Shown in pieces: positions 43,746 to 53,770 of a DNA stretch of 64,000 bases; position 1 is the stretch's first letter, and every line of letters begins with the position of its first letter. Made by a program: the position numbers and the translations under genes. Source of the stretch: Trichomonas vaginalis G3. Lineage: Eukaryota > Parabasalia > Trichomonadida > Trichomonadidae. Where the stretch lies: positions 17,112,001 through 17,176,000 of the forward strand of contig NC_067205.1 of NCBI RefSeq assembly GCF_026262505.1, in the 5' to 3' direction. The notes below the pieces were generated by a model. The model worked only from the letters and a program-made list of their open reading frames with translations. It did not search any database and was not told where the DNA came from.

Positions 43746-44217
43746 CTTGACTTTGTTGTTGCATTTGTTGCATTTGTTGCATTTGTTGTTCTTGAGCTAT
43801 TTGTTGTTGAAGTTGTTCTTGTAATACAATACTTTCACCAGTTGCATCTTCCAATTCGAAACTTTCTGCCGTCATTGACAAATACATAGGACATAAAAGT
43901 TTTACAGGAACAAAGTTTGCGTCAACTAATGTCAACGTTATACTTGCCAAAGTGTTTGAGTTCACTAAGGTTGAAAATTCTGCATTCGAATGAACAATAG
44001 GCAAACCAGCAGAGAATGTGTTTATACGCATAAGTATCTTTTGGTCATAATAGTTTCTGTCGACATTCGAATAACACTTTGAACCTAAGTTTGAAACAAT
44101 ATATAAAATAGGTGTACTTAAGTCAACGGAACAGACAAATTGTTGTATGACACCTTTTCCTGTTATAGGAAACTGTTGGTAGTAAAAACCAGAAATAAGT
44201 TTTGTATTATAGCTCAT
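43741..44217 (-). CDS. possible minor capsid (jelly-roll) protein, 158 aa
   Basis: Intact ATG (44217) to TAA frame. Residues ~1-120 are beta-strand rich (G-F-Y-Y-Q-Q-F-P-I, I-L-Y-I-V-S-N-L, Q-K-I-L-M-R-I). They end with a strand pair, L-A-S-I-T-L-T-L-V-D-A-N-F-V-P-V-K-L, resembling the last strands of small viral jelly-roll proteins. The C-terminal ~30 residues are Gln/Met repeats, longer than in the left copy. Its ATG overlaps the stop of the preceding 70-aa gene. It sits between the capsid and helicase genes. The minor-capsid call is weak inference from context and strand pattern. Confidence 0.5.
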   Translation of the reverse strand: MSYNTKLISGFYYQQFPITGKGVIQQFVCSVDLSTPILYIVSNLGSKCYSNVDRNYYDQKILMRINTFSAGLPIVHSNAEFSTLVNSNTLASITLTLVDANFVPVKLLCPMYLSMTAESFELEDATGESIVLQEQLQQQIAQEQQMQQMQQMQQQSQE

Positions 44218-44426
44218 ATGTTTATAGTAAACTCAGTCGGACATCCAAACATAATGAAACCTGCTCTAGTTGCAGCACATGTTACACCCGTCCTTAAAGT
44301 ATTAAATAAGTCAACAAAACCTGTTGGTGGTATATCTGAGTAAGTATCTTCAAAGGAGTATTTTTTACCATTCACAACAATAAAGTCTTCTGGTGTCAAA
44401 AGAGCAAAACAGGCTTTAGTCGTCAT
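44214..44426 (-). CDS. 70-aa element protein
   Basis: Intact: ATG 44426 (M-T-T-K-A-C-F-A-L-L) to TGA, overlapping the next ATG by four bases, which suggests co-transcription or tight packing. Visible parts are D-F-I-V-V-N-G-K-K-Y-S-F-E-D and a Cys-containing T-C-A-A-T-R-A-G-F-I-M-F-G-C-P end. Family not recognised. Confidence 0.6.
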   Translation of the reverse strand: MTTKACFALLTPEDFIVVNGKKYSFEDTYSDIPPTGFVDLFNTLRTGVTCAATRAGFIMFGCPTEFTINI

Positions 44427-44546
44427 TGTGTTTAAGTTAGTTTACAATATCGTCCTTGAGGACTTTGTAAGTTTGTTGTTATAGAATTATATGACTCAGG
44501 GTTTTTAGTCGTAATAGTATAAACCATTATATCTTCTGCCATTTAC

Positions 44547-45126
44547 TTAGCAAAGAAATTTTAATGAAATGTTGTGGTCGTCAAATATTTTTATGACGTC
44601 TGGGAAACTATACTTTAAGTTCAACGTTTCACCTCCTTTCATAACGTATATCTTGTCAATGACATTATATGAAACACCACAGCAACTAATGTCGGGTTCT
44701 ATTTCTTTGATGTTTATATCGTCTGCCTCTGTCAAAAGTTTCAATAGTTCTTTCAAACTTCATGAGGTGCAATGACATATGAGTTCACTTTTACAGGGTT
44801 GTGTTCGACCAAGTTTAACATTATACCTAAAGCTTGACAAATCTTCTCCTGAGTTTGAAGTTTGTCTTTCAGTTGTTGGTAGTCGTTTCGAATATCTGCA
44901 ACAGAACTTAAGTCTCTGCTAACTTCAGGATATGTTGGTTGTTCTTTTACAGGAACAATTGTTATACCATCTTCGTCTCGTATGGTTTCCCCACTTCAAC
45001 ATCTCTGTCTTTGACATTGACAATAACACTTTGACTGTTTGTTTGAGTTGGTGAATTTAACTTCACATCTGCCACCGCCATTAAACCTTTTGAAACACTC
45101 ACGCTTCTATTTTTCGGAAATGACAT
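44547..45126 (-). pseudogene. ~190-aa element protein, frameshifted
   Basis: ATG 45126 (M-S-F-P-K-N-R-S-V-S-V), then a frame change near 44990-44975, a readable coiled segment (D-Y-Q-Q-L-K-D-K-L-Q-T-Q-E-K), another change near 44757, and the end at 44547. The 69-residue C-terminal frame contains K-E-I-E-P-D-I-S-C-C-G-V-S-Y and I-Y-V-M-K-G-G-E-T-L-N. Only 18 bp separate its ATG from that of the divergent 81-aa gene. Family not recognised. Confidence 0.55.
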
Positions 45127-45144
45127 TTTACTTAGAATAAAAAG

Positions 45145-45390
45145 ATGGACGTATTCGAGTATCTCTTCGAATTGAAGCAGAACAAAGTTTACACACACAA
45201 ACAATACAAATACATTGACAGAATAGTTCTTTATACAAACAATGGAAAATGTTATAGAATAGCAGTCTTTGCTGAACCAAAATATTTTCATAAAGCAAAG
45301 AAAGTTGGTATAACTGAAATGGTGAAAGTTCTTGAAGCAGACAAAAATATAACACAAAACTTACAGATATTTCTAAAGGAAAGTTTATAA
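45145..45390 (+). CDS. 81-aa conserved element protein
   Basis: Intact ATG (45145) to TAA. It is the only gene of its block on this strand: it diverges from the 190-aa gene and converges on the capsid gene. Begins M-D-V-F-E-Y-L-F-E-L-K-Q-N-K-V; a Y-I-D-R-I-V-L-Y-T-N-N-G-K-C-Y-R-I-A-V-F stretch suggests a beta hairpin; a Lys-rich end follows. Conserved in the left arm. No family recognised. Confidence 0.6.
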   Translation: MDVFEYLFELKQNKVYTHKQYKYIDRIVLYTNNGKCYRIAVFAEPKYFHKAKKVGITEMVKVLEADKNITQNLQIFLKESL

Positions 45391-45455
45391 TACAATTTAT
45401 GTCAAAACTGGCGTACTGTCAATATTTGACGGAGAGAAGTCAGTTCAAGAACAAC

Positions 45456-47063
45456 TTACTGACCTGCTGCCAAAATCTGCTCGATGGAAGCTGTCGTTAT
45501 GCCAATCTGAGGAGCCCCAGCAGGTTTCATCGAACGAATCTTCAAAAGAGCATCTTCCGTGAAAAGTGCTATTGGTTTTGTAAACTTCTTTGCTCTCAGT
45601 TCATCTGGACCGTCTCTGTCACCAGTATATTGTATTTGAACTGTACCAACAGTTGAAATACCACCCATAAAGTCTTCTGAGTCAGCAAATGGAATGCCAA
45701 GCCAAAAGTTTGAACGGTCTCCATTTGTATATTGAGTTTTTTGACCTCCTGTATGAGTCCATACTTTCACATATGGCATAATAGAACTTTGCATTTCAGG
45801 GTTAATGGTTGTTGTGAAGTTGTTGTTAAAGTTCATAGCATCTAATGTCAAGTTGTATGACCTCATATCCTCAACTGTAGAATATTCTTCTCTTGGATAA
45901 TATTTGCCATCTATGTTTATATGATATTTAATACCGGGGTTGTAGAAACAAGAATAGTCATTTATAGTTCGTCTGAACAGTACAAACATAGTATCTGCAT
46001 GTTTCATTGCAGTTGTTAAAGCAATATCTGTTCTTGCACCTGGGTCAGCACTTTGGTTTCCAACTTCACCTGCAAAGTCTTTGACAGATATTTGGTGTAT
46101 AGGGAACATAAGTGGAACTGCAATATATTTGGCAGCTAAAGCATTTGAAATATCTGGGTCCAACATATAGACTGCAAGTCTGCTTTCTATTCTCTTGCAT
46201 TCAAATTTTTCGCATGTGAACTTAACTGGGTCCCAAGCATCTCCAGCAGCATTGAAATAATAGTTTACTTCAGTGTTGAGGTTTGAGAAACCAATGTCTA
46301 AGTCAACTTTGTCTTTGCAAAATTCGGCGAATGACGTTTTATTTGTTCCCTTTACGTCTGTAAGAGTGAATGGGTCTTGTGTTGGTGCAATGACTAAGTT
46401 ATTTTTGCTTGGAGTAAGTTCGATAGAAATTTTTCCTGCCCAGTTTGGCAAGTATCTTAAAAACCTGAAGATGAGGAAAGATGACAAAGGAACTCTAAGT
46501 TTCAGTTTTACTTTGGTTACTGCTGCTGCAGTTTGTCCAGAAAGGTTAACATAAACTCCTGGAACGTTAGGGTCAAGTCTTCTTATTTTCTCAATATTTG
46601 CATACTGGTCTGTTTGTTCTCTAGCTTGTGGTTGTACTGAGTTTCTCAAAGCGAACCATTCATAGTTTGCCCATGTTACTGTTTGAACTAAGTCAGAGTT
46701 AGAATATATCTTATATCCCATGAAAACTTCTGGAGCATATTGGTATCCGACATAGAAAATTCCATTGCAACCTTTCTTGTCAGACAACTTGGCAGAAGGT
46801 TTTATTTCAATGTCTTGTTCCACGTATAAGAATGAGTTGTCAATAGAAATAATATGAAACCTGTCGCAAGCAATATCTACTGTTGTTGAAGAACCTTCTC
46901 CAAACTCACCTACGTTTCCATAAGAAACAGCAGTTGTATATTCGTAAGTTCCAGGAACTATTTCTGACCTTCTAATGGCATTGTCGCATTCGTTATACCA
47001 TTCGGAAACATTTCCGTTCATGGCATCCAAAACTGTTGGCGTTATATTCTGAGCGGCGTACAT
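45456..47063 (-). CDS. major capsid protein, probable double jelly-roll, 535 aa
   Basis: Uninterrupted from ATG 47063 (M-Y-A-A-Q-N-I-T-P) to TAA. Length is in the usual range for PLV/virophage/Polinton major capsid proteins. The sequence is strand-rich throughout. In the first half, L-K-L-R-V-P-L-S-S-F-L-I-F-R-F-L-R-Y-L-P followed by G-K-I-S-I-E-L-T-P resembles the end of the first jelly-roll in double jelly-roll capsids (I-P-L-x-x-F, then a short helix and a long strand). The second half holds further strand pairs and a conserved D-R-D-G-P-D-E-L-R-A-K-K-F tail region. Capsids self-assemble in the infected cell; no experimental proof is possible here. Its ATG is about 35 bp downstream of the end of the large coiled-coil gene. 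The left copy at 26452-28046 is broken. Confidence 0.65.
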   Translation of the reverse strand: MYAAQNITPTVLDAMNGNVSEWYNECDNAIRRSEIVPGTYEYTTAVSYGNVGEFGEGSSTTVDIACDRFHIISIDNSFLYVEQDIEIKPSAKLSDKKGCNGIFYVGYQYAPEVFMGYKIYSNSDLVQTVTWANYEWFALRNSVQPQAREQTDQYANIEKIRRLDPNVPGVYVNLSGQTAAAVTKVKLKLRVPLSSFLIFRFLRYLPNWAGKISIELTPSKNNLVIAPTQDPFTLTDVKGTNKTSFAEFCKDKVDLDIGFSNLNTEVNYYFNAAGDAWDPVKFTCEKFECKRIESRLAVYMLDPDISNALAAKYIAVPLMFPIHQISVKDFAGEVGNQSADPGARTDIALTTAMKHADTMFVLFRRTINDYSCFYNPGIKYHINIDGKYYPREEYSTVEDMRSYNLTLDAMNFNNNFTTTINPEMQSSIMPYVKVWTHTGGQKTQYTNGDRSNFWLGIPFADSEDFMGGISTVGTVQIQYTGDRDGPDELRAKKFTKPIALFTEDALLKIRSMKPAGAPQIGITTASIEQILAAGQ

Positions 47064-47095
47064 TTCATATGGGTAAAAATATAGAATAGTTGGAT

Positions 47096-50000
47096 TTATG
47101 TGTCATAATAGAACCCACTCGTACCAAGCTTTACTTTCTTCCTGACTGAGTTTTTAACTCTTCTTTTTCCTTCATTGCCACTACTTTCACTAGATGAAGT
47201 TACTTCTTCACTATTTTCACTTTGTTCTACTCTTCTTCTTTGGTGTCGCTTTTGGTAACTTGCCCTCTGCTTCAAGTTGTTGCATCTTTGCCTCATGTTC
47301 ACCTAGTATGTTGTAAATTTCCCATGTCCTTTTTGCCTTTGGGCTCTGGTCGCCCATCTCAGGTAACCAATATCCTAGAAAGATTTTGTCATAGTTTGTA
47401 TTTGAGTCGTCGCTTATTGTTTGCATGACTCTTTCCTGAGTTTCCGGTTCAAGCTCTTCAAACAGAGCTTGTCCATATGGAATAAGCTCGTTTCCAAATA
47501 TATGTTTTTGTAGCCATTCTGGTTTTCTTTCCATGTTACCAATAATATCTTTTGTGAATGGGAAAGCTTTTACCCAATGTTTCAGTCTTGCGTCATTTAT
47601 TTCTGTAGTTGGTTTTATTTTGTCAAGGAACATGTTTTTCAATACTAACATTTCATTTGGTACTGTCCATTTGAGTTTTCTTAAATATTCATCCCTTCTC
47701 GGTTCATTGTCTGCAAAGTAAGTTTTTATGACATTTTGCAAACTTTCGTTTGCAAGGTCATGTACAATAGGTTCTCTTCCTTCTATCTCCCTAACTTTCT
47801 TTCTAAACTCTTCACCAAATATACCATCTCTATGGTTCTGTGTAGTTCTTTGAGATAAATGTTCTAGAACGTCAGGTGTTATATTTCCTTCAGCCATGTT
47901 CATTTCATACTGGTCCAAAATATCTGCATGTTTCATATCTTTCAATGGCATTAAAGCCGCGCTGAAAATACCAGCTATATCTGGTTCACCATTCACTTCC
48001 ATTGCGTCTACAACTTCTTGGAATTGTGGTTGTAAGTTTATGAACCACCTATCCGGATTAGCTTTATGACCCCATCTCATTGTAGTTCCATAGTCTGCAG
48101 AAACAAAAGTAGGTTTGTTTCCATATTGGTTAGGTTCTGAATGAACTTTAAACAATGTTTCATTTCTATATGTTTTGGTGAAATTTAACCTTTTATTTTC
48201 ACCGAGTTCAGCCAAAGATTGAACGTTATATGGTCGTAAGTAAAAAGGATTGTTGTATTTGCGTACACTTTCTTTCAGTACTTCCATTCTATGCTGAATA
48301 TTTTCATCTGATGTTGGAGTCTTTTGTATGTCGGCGAACATTTTTCGATATTCTTCTACTATGTCAGCTGAATTTTTCTTAGACTCTTGGAAAGATTCCA
48401 TATTCCCCGCATACACTTGTTGAGGGTCAAGATTTTTCGGCTGTTCCAAATCTTCATCTAGTTCTGTGAAGTTAGTTTCCAAAGGAGGGACTTGTTTGTT
48501 TCCTTCAGGCTCTTCTAGCTGTTGTTGCTGAACTATTTCTTCCATGTCTGGTTGTATCTGAACTTCTTCCTCTGGAGTTTCTTGTACCTCATCTGCTGGC
48601 ATTTCATATATTCCGAGACCGTTTTTAAAAAGTTCCCTATCTAAGTCATCCGGACTCATAAACCTTTCTTCTTTCGTTCCGTCTCTATTTTTTACGCGTT
48701 TCATGAAGATAGTTGAATTATCATTTATCTCTGACACCAAATATCTCGGAGTAAATTCATTCATGTCATTTGGATGATATGCTATTAAATCATATCCCTT
48801 AGCGAGCTTGTATTTTCCAGGTTTGAAATTATATCCCATTTGGTGCTGAACCATAAAGCTAAATAGGTTCGGGTCAGTATTTCCTTCCTTGAACTTTCTA
48901 ATAGCTTCTTTATATCAGTCACTAAAGTCAAGAGTATCTGGGTAACCATAATTTTCCTTAAGCATTTTTAAGAATTCTTGGTTTCCTTGTTCTCTACTTC
49001 TTTTATGTCCTTGCTCTGTTTGTGGTTGTTGTTGTGCAGTGTTTTGAACTGTTGGTTGTGGTGCAGTGTTTTGAACTGTTGGTTGTGGTGCAGTGTTTTG
49101 AACTGTTGGTTGTGGTGCAGTGTTTTGAACTGTTGGTTGTTGTGTTGGTTGTTGTGTTGGTTTTGGTGCATGCCTGTGTCTGTGTCCATGTGACGATGTA
49201 AATGTTTTAGGTAGTCCTGGTGCAGGTGCTTCTCTTGGAGGGTTTGGTGGTATATAAGTTCCACTAGCTAGTATATAAGTTCCACCAGCTGGTATATAAG
49301 TTCCACCTGCTGGCACATATGTTCCATCTGCAGCATAATGTCCTACCTGACTTTTCGTTTTTAAGAAAGCATTTACTAGGTCTGTTTTGGTCTGTTGTAA
49401 CTCTTTTTCTTGACTTTCCACAACAGTTGCTCTAACGGCGTCATAGGCACTTTGAACTGCCTGTCTCGTTGCTGCATCTGTTATTTTCGTCATATTTTGT
49501 GCTACTTCTCTTAACTCTTTGTCGAAACCTTCAGACTTCAGTTTCTTTCCAGATGAGAAGTCGTTCACTAGTTTCACCTTACTATGAAGAGCTTCGAAGG
49601 CGTTCTTAAAGTCAGCATTCATTAAAGCTTCATTTGAACTGTCTTCATCCGCTTGTATTTTTGTCCTTATTGACCCTATAAGTTGGGCTGCTTTAGCGTT
49701 GGCTTGGGCATCTAACCAGTCATTATTAGCTTTTATATATTCTGCGCTTTTCATTGCCTTTTGCATGGCTGCGTCGTTATTTTTACTTTCTTGTGCTAAG
49801 TTTTCATACTGTACGGTTTGGTTTTGCAACTGTAAAAGTTTTTCTGCCTTTACATTTGCTTCAACTTCTTTTTTATACTCATCGCTATCCATATATGTCT
49901 TCAGGGCTTTTTGTTTTATTTCTTCATCTTTCAGTACTTTATATTGAGTAGTATGGTTTTTCAAATTTATAACATCTTGTTCCATTTTTGCTACTTCTGC

Positions 50001-50468
50001 TGCTTTTTCTGACACTTTTTTCGCATATTCCTCTGTACTTAGTTCTTTCAGTTGTTCTTCTTTCTTCTTTTTCTCTACGTTTAACTCATTGAGTTTCTTT
50101 GTGTGTCTGTCATATTCTAGTTTCTTTTCGTTTTCACTTATTTGTTTCTGTATGTCTATGTTTGACTTTTTGACATCTGTTATTTGATTTTTGAGTGAAC
50201 TCAAATTCATTTGACTTTGAGGGTTATAAGCTGTTCCGTCTGCAGCTCCACCATAGCCTGCCATTTTCGCTAAAAGTGCCGCTCTTAAACCTCCACTCTG
50301 TGCACCAATAACTCGGCTTAAAAGCATAGGGTTGCTTGACATTTGTTGCAACATAGTGGGGTCATTCATCATTTGTTGTTGCAACTGTTGTTGTGGTGTT
50401 AGTTTTACTATTGGATGTTTCAATGCTCCCTTCCTCTTACGTATATTCTTACGTAGCTTACGTGGCAT
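47096..50468 (-). pseudogene. large coiled-coil, Pro/Gln-rich virion-type protein, right copy
   Basis: ATG 50468 (M-P-R-K-L-R-K-N-I-R) starts a frame that runs to 48915. An in-frame TGA there replaces a codon that is Arg (AGA) in the left copy; the frame then restarts and runs 48854-47217, with one more shift before the Ser/Glu-rich end at about 47096. Total about 1,120 aa. Order: basic N-terminus, Gly/Ala stretch, coiled coil, V-P-A-G-G-T-Y-I-P repeats (three extra here), P-T-V-Q-N-T-A repeats, globular C-terminal half with R-Y-L-V-S-E-I-N-D and F-T-E-L-D-E-D segments, and an acidic tail. Being next to the capsid gene, it is probably a structural or scaffold protein. No enzyme motif is seen. 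Confidence 0.65.
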
Positions 50469-50680
50469 TTTAAGTGAAGTAAAAAACGGTTTTTGACAGA
50501 TGTTTATATGACACTTTTTGTTCAGCACAAAAAACTACTCGGTCAAAGTGTTGTCAGTTTTGTAAAATAACCGTCCTATCTCATTCTATAAGGGAGAAAA
50601 GGCTTCTCAAAGTATACTTCCTTGGAACGCCTGTAACTTTTCCTGTAGCGACGATAGACCCTTACTTGTCCGGACAAAGT

Positions 50681-50799
50681 TATACTAAACATCTTCAGGG
50701 CTAGAGGGCACGAAGTGCCTGGAGGCCCTCTGAATATAAACTTCATTTATACTAAACATCTTCAGGGCTAGAGGGCACGAAGTGCCTGGAGGCCCCACT
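50681..50799. repeat. right terminus: two direct copies of the terminal motif
   Basis: TATACTAAACATCTTCAGGG followed by CTAGAGGGCACGAAGTGCCTGGAGGCCC starts at 50681 and again at 50748 (67-bp spacing). The outer copy ends with CCCCACT and is the inverted partner of 21376-21411. Confidence 0.85.
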
Positions 50800-51720
50800 A
50801 CCCTTTTTTTTGGAAAAGAGATTTTCAACAACTGTTCTATATCACAGTTAACGTTGAATTTCAATTCTAACAATATTACAATAGATGAGTCAGCATTTGC
50901 AAAAACGAAAGTTGAAAAACTTAATATTTCAGCAAAATCTATTTCTATTGGTTTTAATTCATTTCTAGAATGTCATTATTTACTAGAAGTTATAATAGAT
51001 TCCGAAACTGGAAGTATCAGTCAAAATGCATTTTATAATTGTTCAAGTCTTTCTAATGTCGATTTTATGCAATCAAAACTAACCCTTAATTTCAATGGTT
51101 TTTATAATACTAATATAAGTTATCTCAAATTTAATAATATGTGTTCTGTTTATAGTCCATTTTATAACTGCAAAAATCTTAGAGAAGTCCAATTTAAAGA
51201 AACAATAGATGAAGCTCCTAAATTTGTTAATTGTTCAAAACTCAAGATTATAAGATATGAAGCAGTTAATTGTTCTTTTTCCTTTATTGAATCTTGCATA
51301 ACAATACCAAGTTTGGAAAAAGTATATTTTAAATTGATAAGATTTACAGATGAACTTTTCCATTCTCAAATGGTTCTGGATTTCCAAGAAGAATTCAAAT
51401 TTGAAATGTATTATGTAGGTTCAGAGAAGACAGATTATATTTTCGATCATTATATTAGTTATTTTATATTTCATAATCAAATCAAAGTCCATGTTCCTGA
51501 TTCTTACATGATTAATACATTTTGTGGTGTTGATGTTATTAGAGATTATAATCCCAATATGAAAAGAAGAAATAGAAAGCGTAACATTCGAGGATTAAAA
51601 TATGAAGTAAATGCTCTTTCAATCTGTGATATAGAATATTATGAAAAAATGAAAACTGTCCTTCCATTGCGTGATATTATTACAATATTCAGTAATAATC
51701 TTATCACACATATTAAATAA
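50800..51720 (+). pseudogene. BspA-like leucine-rich-repeat protein, 5'-truncated
   Basis: The frame runs out of the element's terminal repeat (its apparent start at 50782 is a GTG inside the repeat), so the native N-terminus is gone. Residues ~10-190 hold LRR_5/TpLRR-type repeats: I-D-E-S-A-F-A, S-I-S-Q-N-A-F-Y-N-C-S-S-L-S-N-V-D-F, Y-N-C-K-N-L-R-E-V-Q-F, V-N-C-S-K-L-K-I-I. BspA-like proteins are a very large trichomonad family, many surface-located. The C-terminal part (from ~200) lacks repeats and ends without a transmembrane segment. The matching 5' part is not visible on the left flank of the element. Confidence 0.7.
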
Positions 51721-52672
51721 AACATTGTTAATCTTTAATTATGTATATTTTTCATGAATTTTGAAGGTGTTATATCTATTAAAATATTTGAACTTTTCAT
51801 GAGGGCATCCTTAAGTTAAAAAAAATAGCACTTAAAGATATGAGCTCTCAATTTTCGACCCCCAATATACGTTTATTTTAGTTTCGGCATATTAACATGA
51901 AGCACGAGCCAAACCCTTAAAGATGTGTCCTCTAGTTTTGCCAACTCTTTCATATATTGTAACTATTTTCAGGAAAAAACGCAAATTCAAAATTAGAAAT
52001 TCACATTTAATCGAGTATAGTATTAAATTACTATCTTTCGTACACGGACCAAGCAACAACTCAAGGTGCATGCTCATTACAGACAAAATCCCCTCTAGTG
52101 CACTTAAATTGGGTGAGTTAGCACCAAACAAGCCATAAGTTAAAGATCTGAACTTGCTCCAGACAATGTGTCACTTTAGTTATGAATGCACCAGAAATCC
52201 GTCCCAAACTCATACATTTCTACGCTAATCACGATAATAAATATACTATTTTGTACTTTTTACAATAAATCTCTCTTTGTTACACTACAAAATCAATGTG
52301 CATTTCGTTGCACCAGTTTTGAATCTTGTTAAATAATGATTTTTGTTACTTTCATGATACAGTCCCATTTAGTAAACGGATTATTTACAAAATAAAAATA
52401 AAAAATATATTTTTTATTTACGATTTTTTATATTTGGATTTTTAAGGCATAATTTAGAAAATATTAATAATTTAATCGATTTGATATTAAGAAAGACATT
52501 TAAAATTCATAAAAGATCCAAATAATTTCATATCCAAAGTTATTAATATTTGAAGATTTGAGGAAAGAAAAGGAGAAATATTGCATATGAAATGTTTTCA
52601 AAAAATACATCAGAAATTGTAAAAGAATTTTAATAATTAATAAGATTTGGATGGGTTAAAATTTGTGATGAA
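51721..52672. other. intergenic region
   Basis: AT-rich. A 71-codon frame on the plus strand (51923-52138) and one on the minus strand overlap each other and show no recognisable domain; I do not call either. No RNA gene seen. Confidence 0.45.
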
Positions 52673-52932
52673 ACCACCCGATGCTAACTCACGCCACACA
52701 TACACAGAAGCATTCTATCACGCAACCACCCGATGCTAACTCACGCCACACATACACAGAAGCATTCTATCACGCAACCACCCGATGCTAACTCACGCCA
52801 CACATAGACAGAAGCATTCTATCACGCAACCACCCGATGCTAACTCACGCCACACATAGACAGAAGCATTCTATCACGCAACCACCCGATGTTAACTCAC
52901 GCCACACATAGACAGAAGCATTCTATCACGCA
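52673..52932. repeat. 52-bp minisatellite, five units
   Basis: Units start at 52673, 52725, 52777, 52829 and 52881, with a partial sixth at 52933. The unit begins ACCACCCGATGCTAACTCAC and is noticeably less AT-rich than its surroundings. Units differ by single bases (CATACACAG versus CATAGACAG). Confidence 0.95.
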
Positions 52933-53087
52933 ACCATCCAATTTGACATTAATATTCATAAATATATTTATCAAACTTATATGCACCCAACGAATTTTCA
53001 AATTCCTATCAACCACTTCTTTATTTTTATATTTTACAATTCTCTTATATACAAATTTAATACAAAGTTTTTATTCACTCATCATCT

Positions 53088-53770
53088 CTACTTCTTTATT
53101 ATCTTCAATCTCATTCTAGCAGCTCTCGCATCTTTTACTTCCTTCATTAATTCAGGCAAGTATTTTTCCAACCAAATTTCTGGTTTATTTTGTAATGCAG
53201 ATTCATAATTTTTTGATTGTTTTTCCAGAGAATTGATTAAATCTTTGGCATCTTGGAACGTTTCAAGATTATAAAGCAGTTTTACGACTAAAACTGCTTT
53301 ATTTTTATCGTCAATATCAATAAATTCTGCGTATTTTGATATTTCGATCGGCGAACTCTTTTCTTTGTGATCCACGAGTTCATCGTGAGCACCTACATTT
53401 TTATCGATTGGGAATTCTATGATTTCACCTACGTTTTCTCCTATTTTCATAACATGTATGCCTGCAGAGGGAACATGACTCTTATTCATAAAGAAATCCT
53501 TGCAATATTTACAAGGATTCTTATCAGTATTAATATCATTATAGGAGAATCCGCAATGTATGCATTTTTCGTTTAACAAGTCATTCTTCTCGCGTTTTTG
53601 CTTATTAATGGTCAATTGATTCATTAATCCTAATGATAGTATCATTCAGAATGAATTTGATGAAAGTAGAAAAGTTTCTTGCTTTTTTTGCAAGTTCGTT
53701 AATGTGTCTATGCTTACCCTCTGCACTATTATTAGTGCTTATAGGTGGAATGCGGTGGTATGCTGCTAAA
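53088..53770 (-). pseudogene. C-terminal part of a MULE-family transposase
   Basis: Reads I-P-P-I-S-T-N-N-S-A-E-G-K-H-R-H-I-N-E-L, the MULE-type T-N-N-x-x-E motif region, then an amphipathic stretch. One frame change near 53605-53645 leads to a zinc-ribbon-like C-x-x-C...C-x-x-C segment and a charged C-terminus ending at 53088. It is separated from the rest of the gene (55443-57963) by the hAT insertion at 53771-55442. The reading frame is consistent across the insertion once the duplicated 8-bp target is counted once. The additional frameshift may be decay or a sequencing error. Confidence 0.65.

Larger units (their letters stand above)
38030..50670 (-). repeat. right arm of the giant inverted repeat
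   Basis: Inverted counterpart of 22912-33745, better preserved over 43-50.6 kb. The outermost 1.5 kb of the left arm (398-aa gene and AACGG cluster) is missing here. In its place, the shared sequence ends near 50680 and meets two copies of the terminal motif. Confidence 0.85.
21376..50799. mobile_element. palindromic Polinton-like-virus-type element (~29 kb)
   Basis: Bounded by inverted terminal repeats (21376-21411 and 50765-50799). It contains two inverted copies of a viral gene set: large coiled-coil protein, major capsid protein, small virion-type proteins, SF3/D5-like helicase, A32-like packaging ATPase and KilA-N proteins. Capsid, packaging ATPase and SF3 helicase without PolB or rve integrase is the known profile of Polinton-like viruses rather than Mavericks. 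I see no tyrosine recombinase, so how it integrates is unknown. No 5-8 bp target duplication is evident at the ends. An N-gap lies at 34219. Identification rests on motifs and gene order; no search was run. Confidence 0.65.

Noticed and set aside
48978-49193. Plus-strand ORF with Leu/Trp/Cys repeats
   Set aside because: Antisense shadow of the P-T-V-Q-N-T-A repeats of the large structural gene.
49699-49951. Two plus-strand ORFs with membrane-like sequence
   Set aside because: Antisense shadows of the coiled-coil region; hydrophobicity follows from the complement of Lys/Glu/Gln codons, and the same shadows appear in the left arm.
21376-50799. Canonical Maverick/Polinton
   Set aside because: No protein-primed DNA polymerase B, retroviral-type integrase or adenain-like protease could be found in any frame, and no 6-bp target duplication flanks the ends.
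51892-52138. Overlapping 71- and 79-codon ORFs
   Set aside because: They sit on opposite strands over the same bases, with no domain, promoter or homologue visible, so neither can be chosen.
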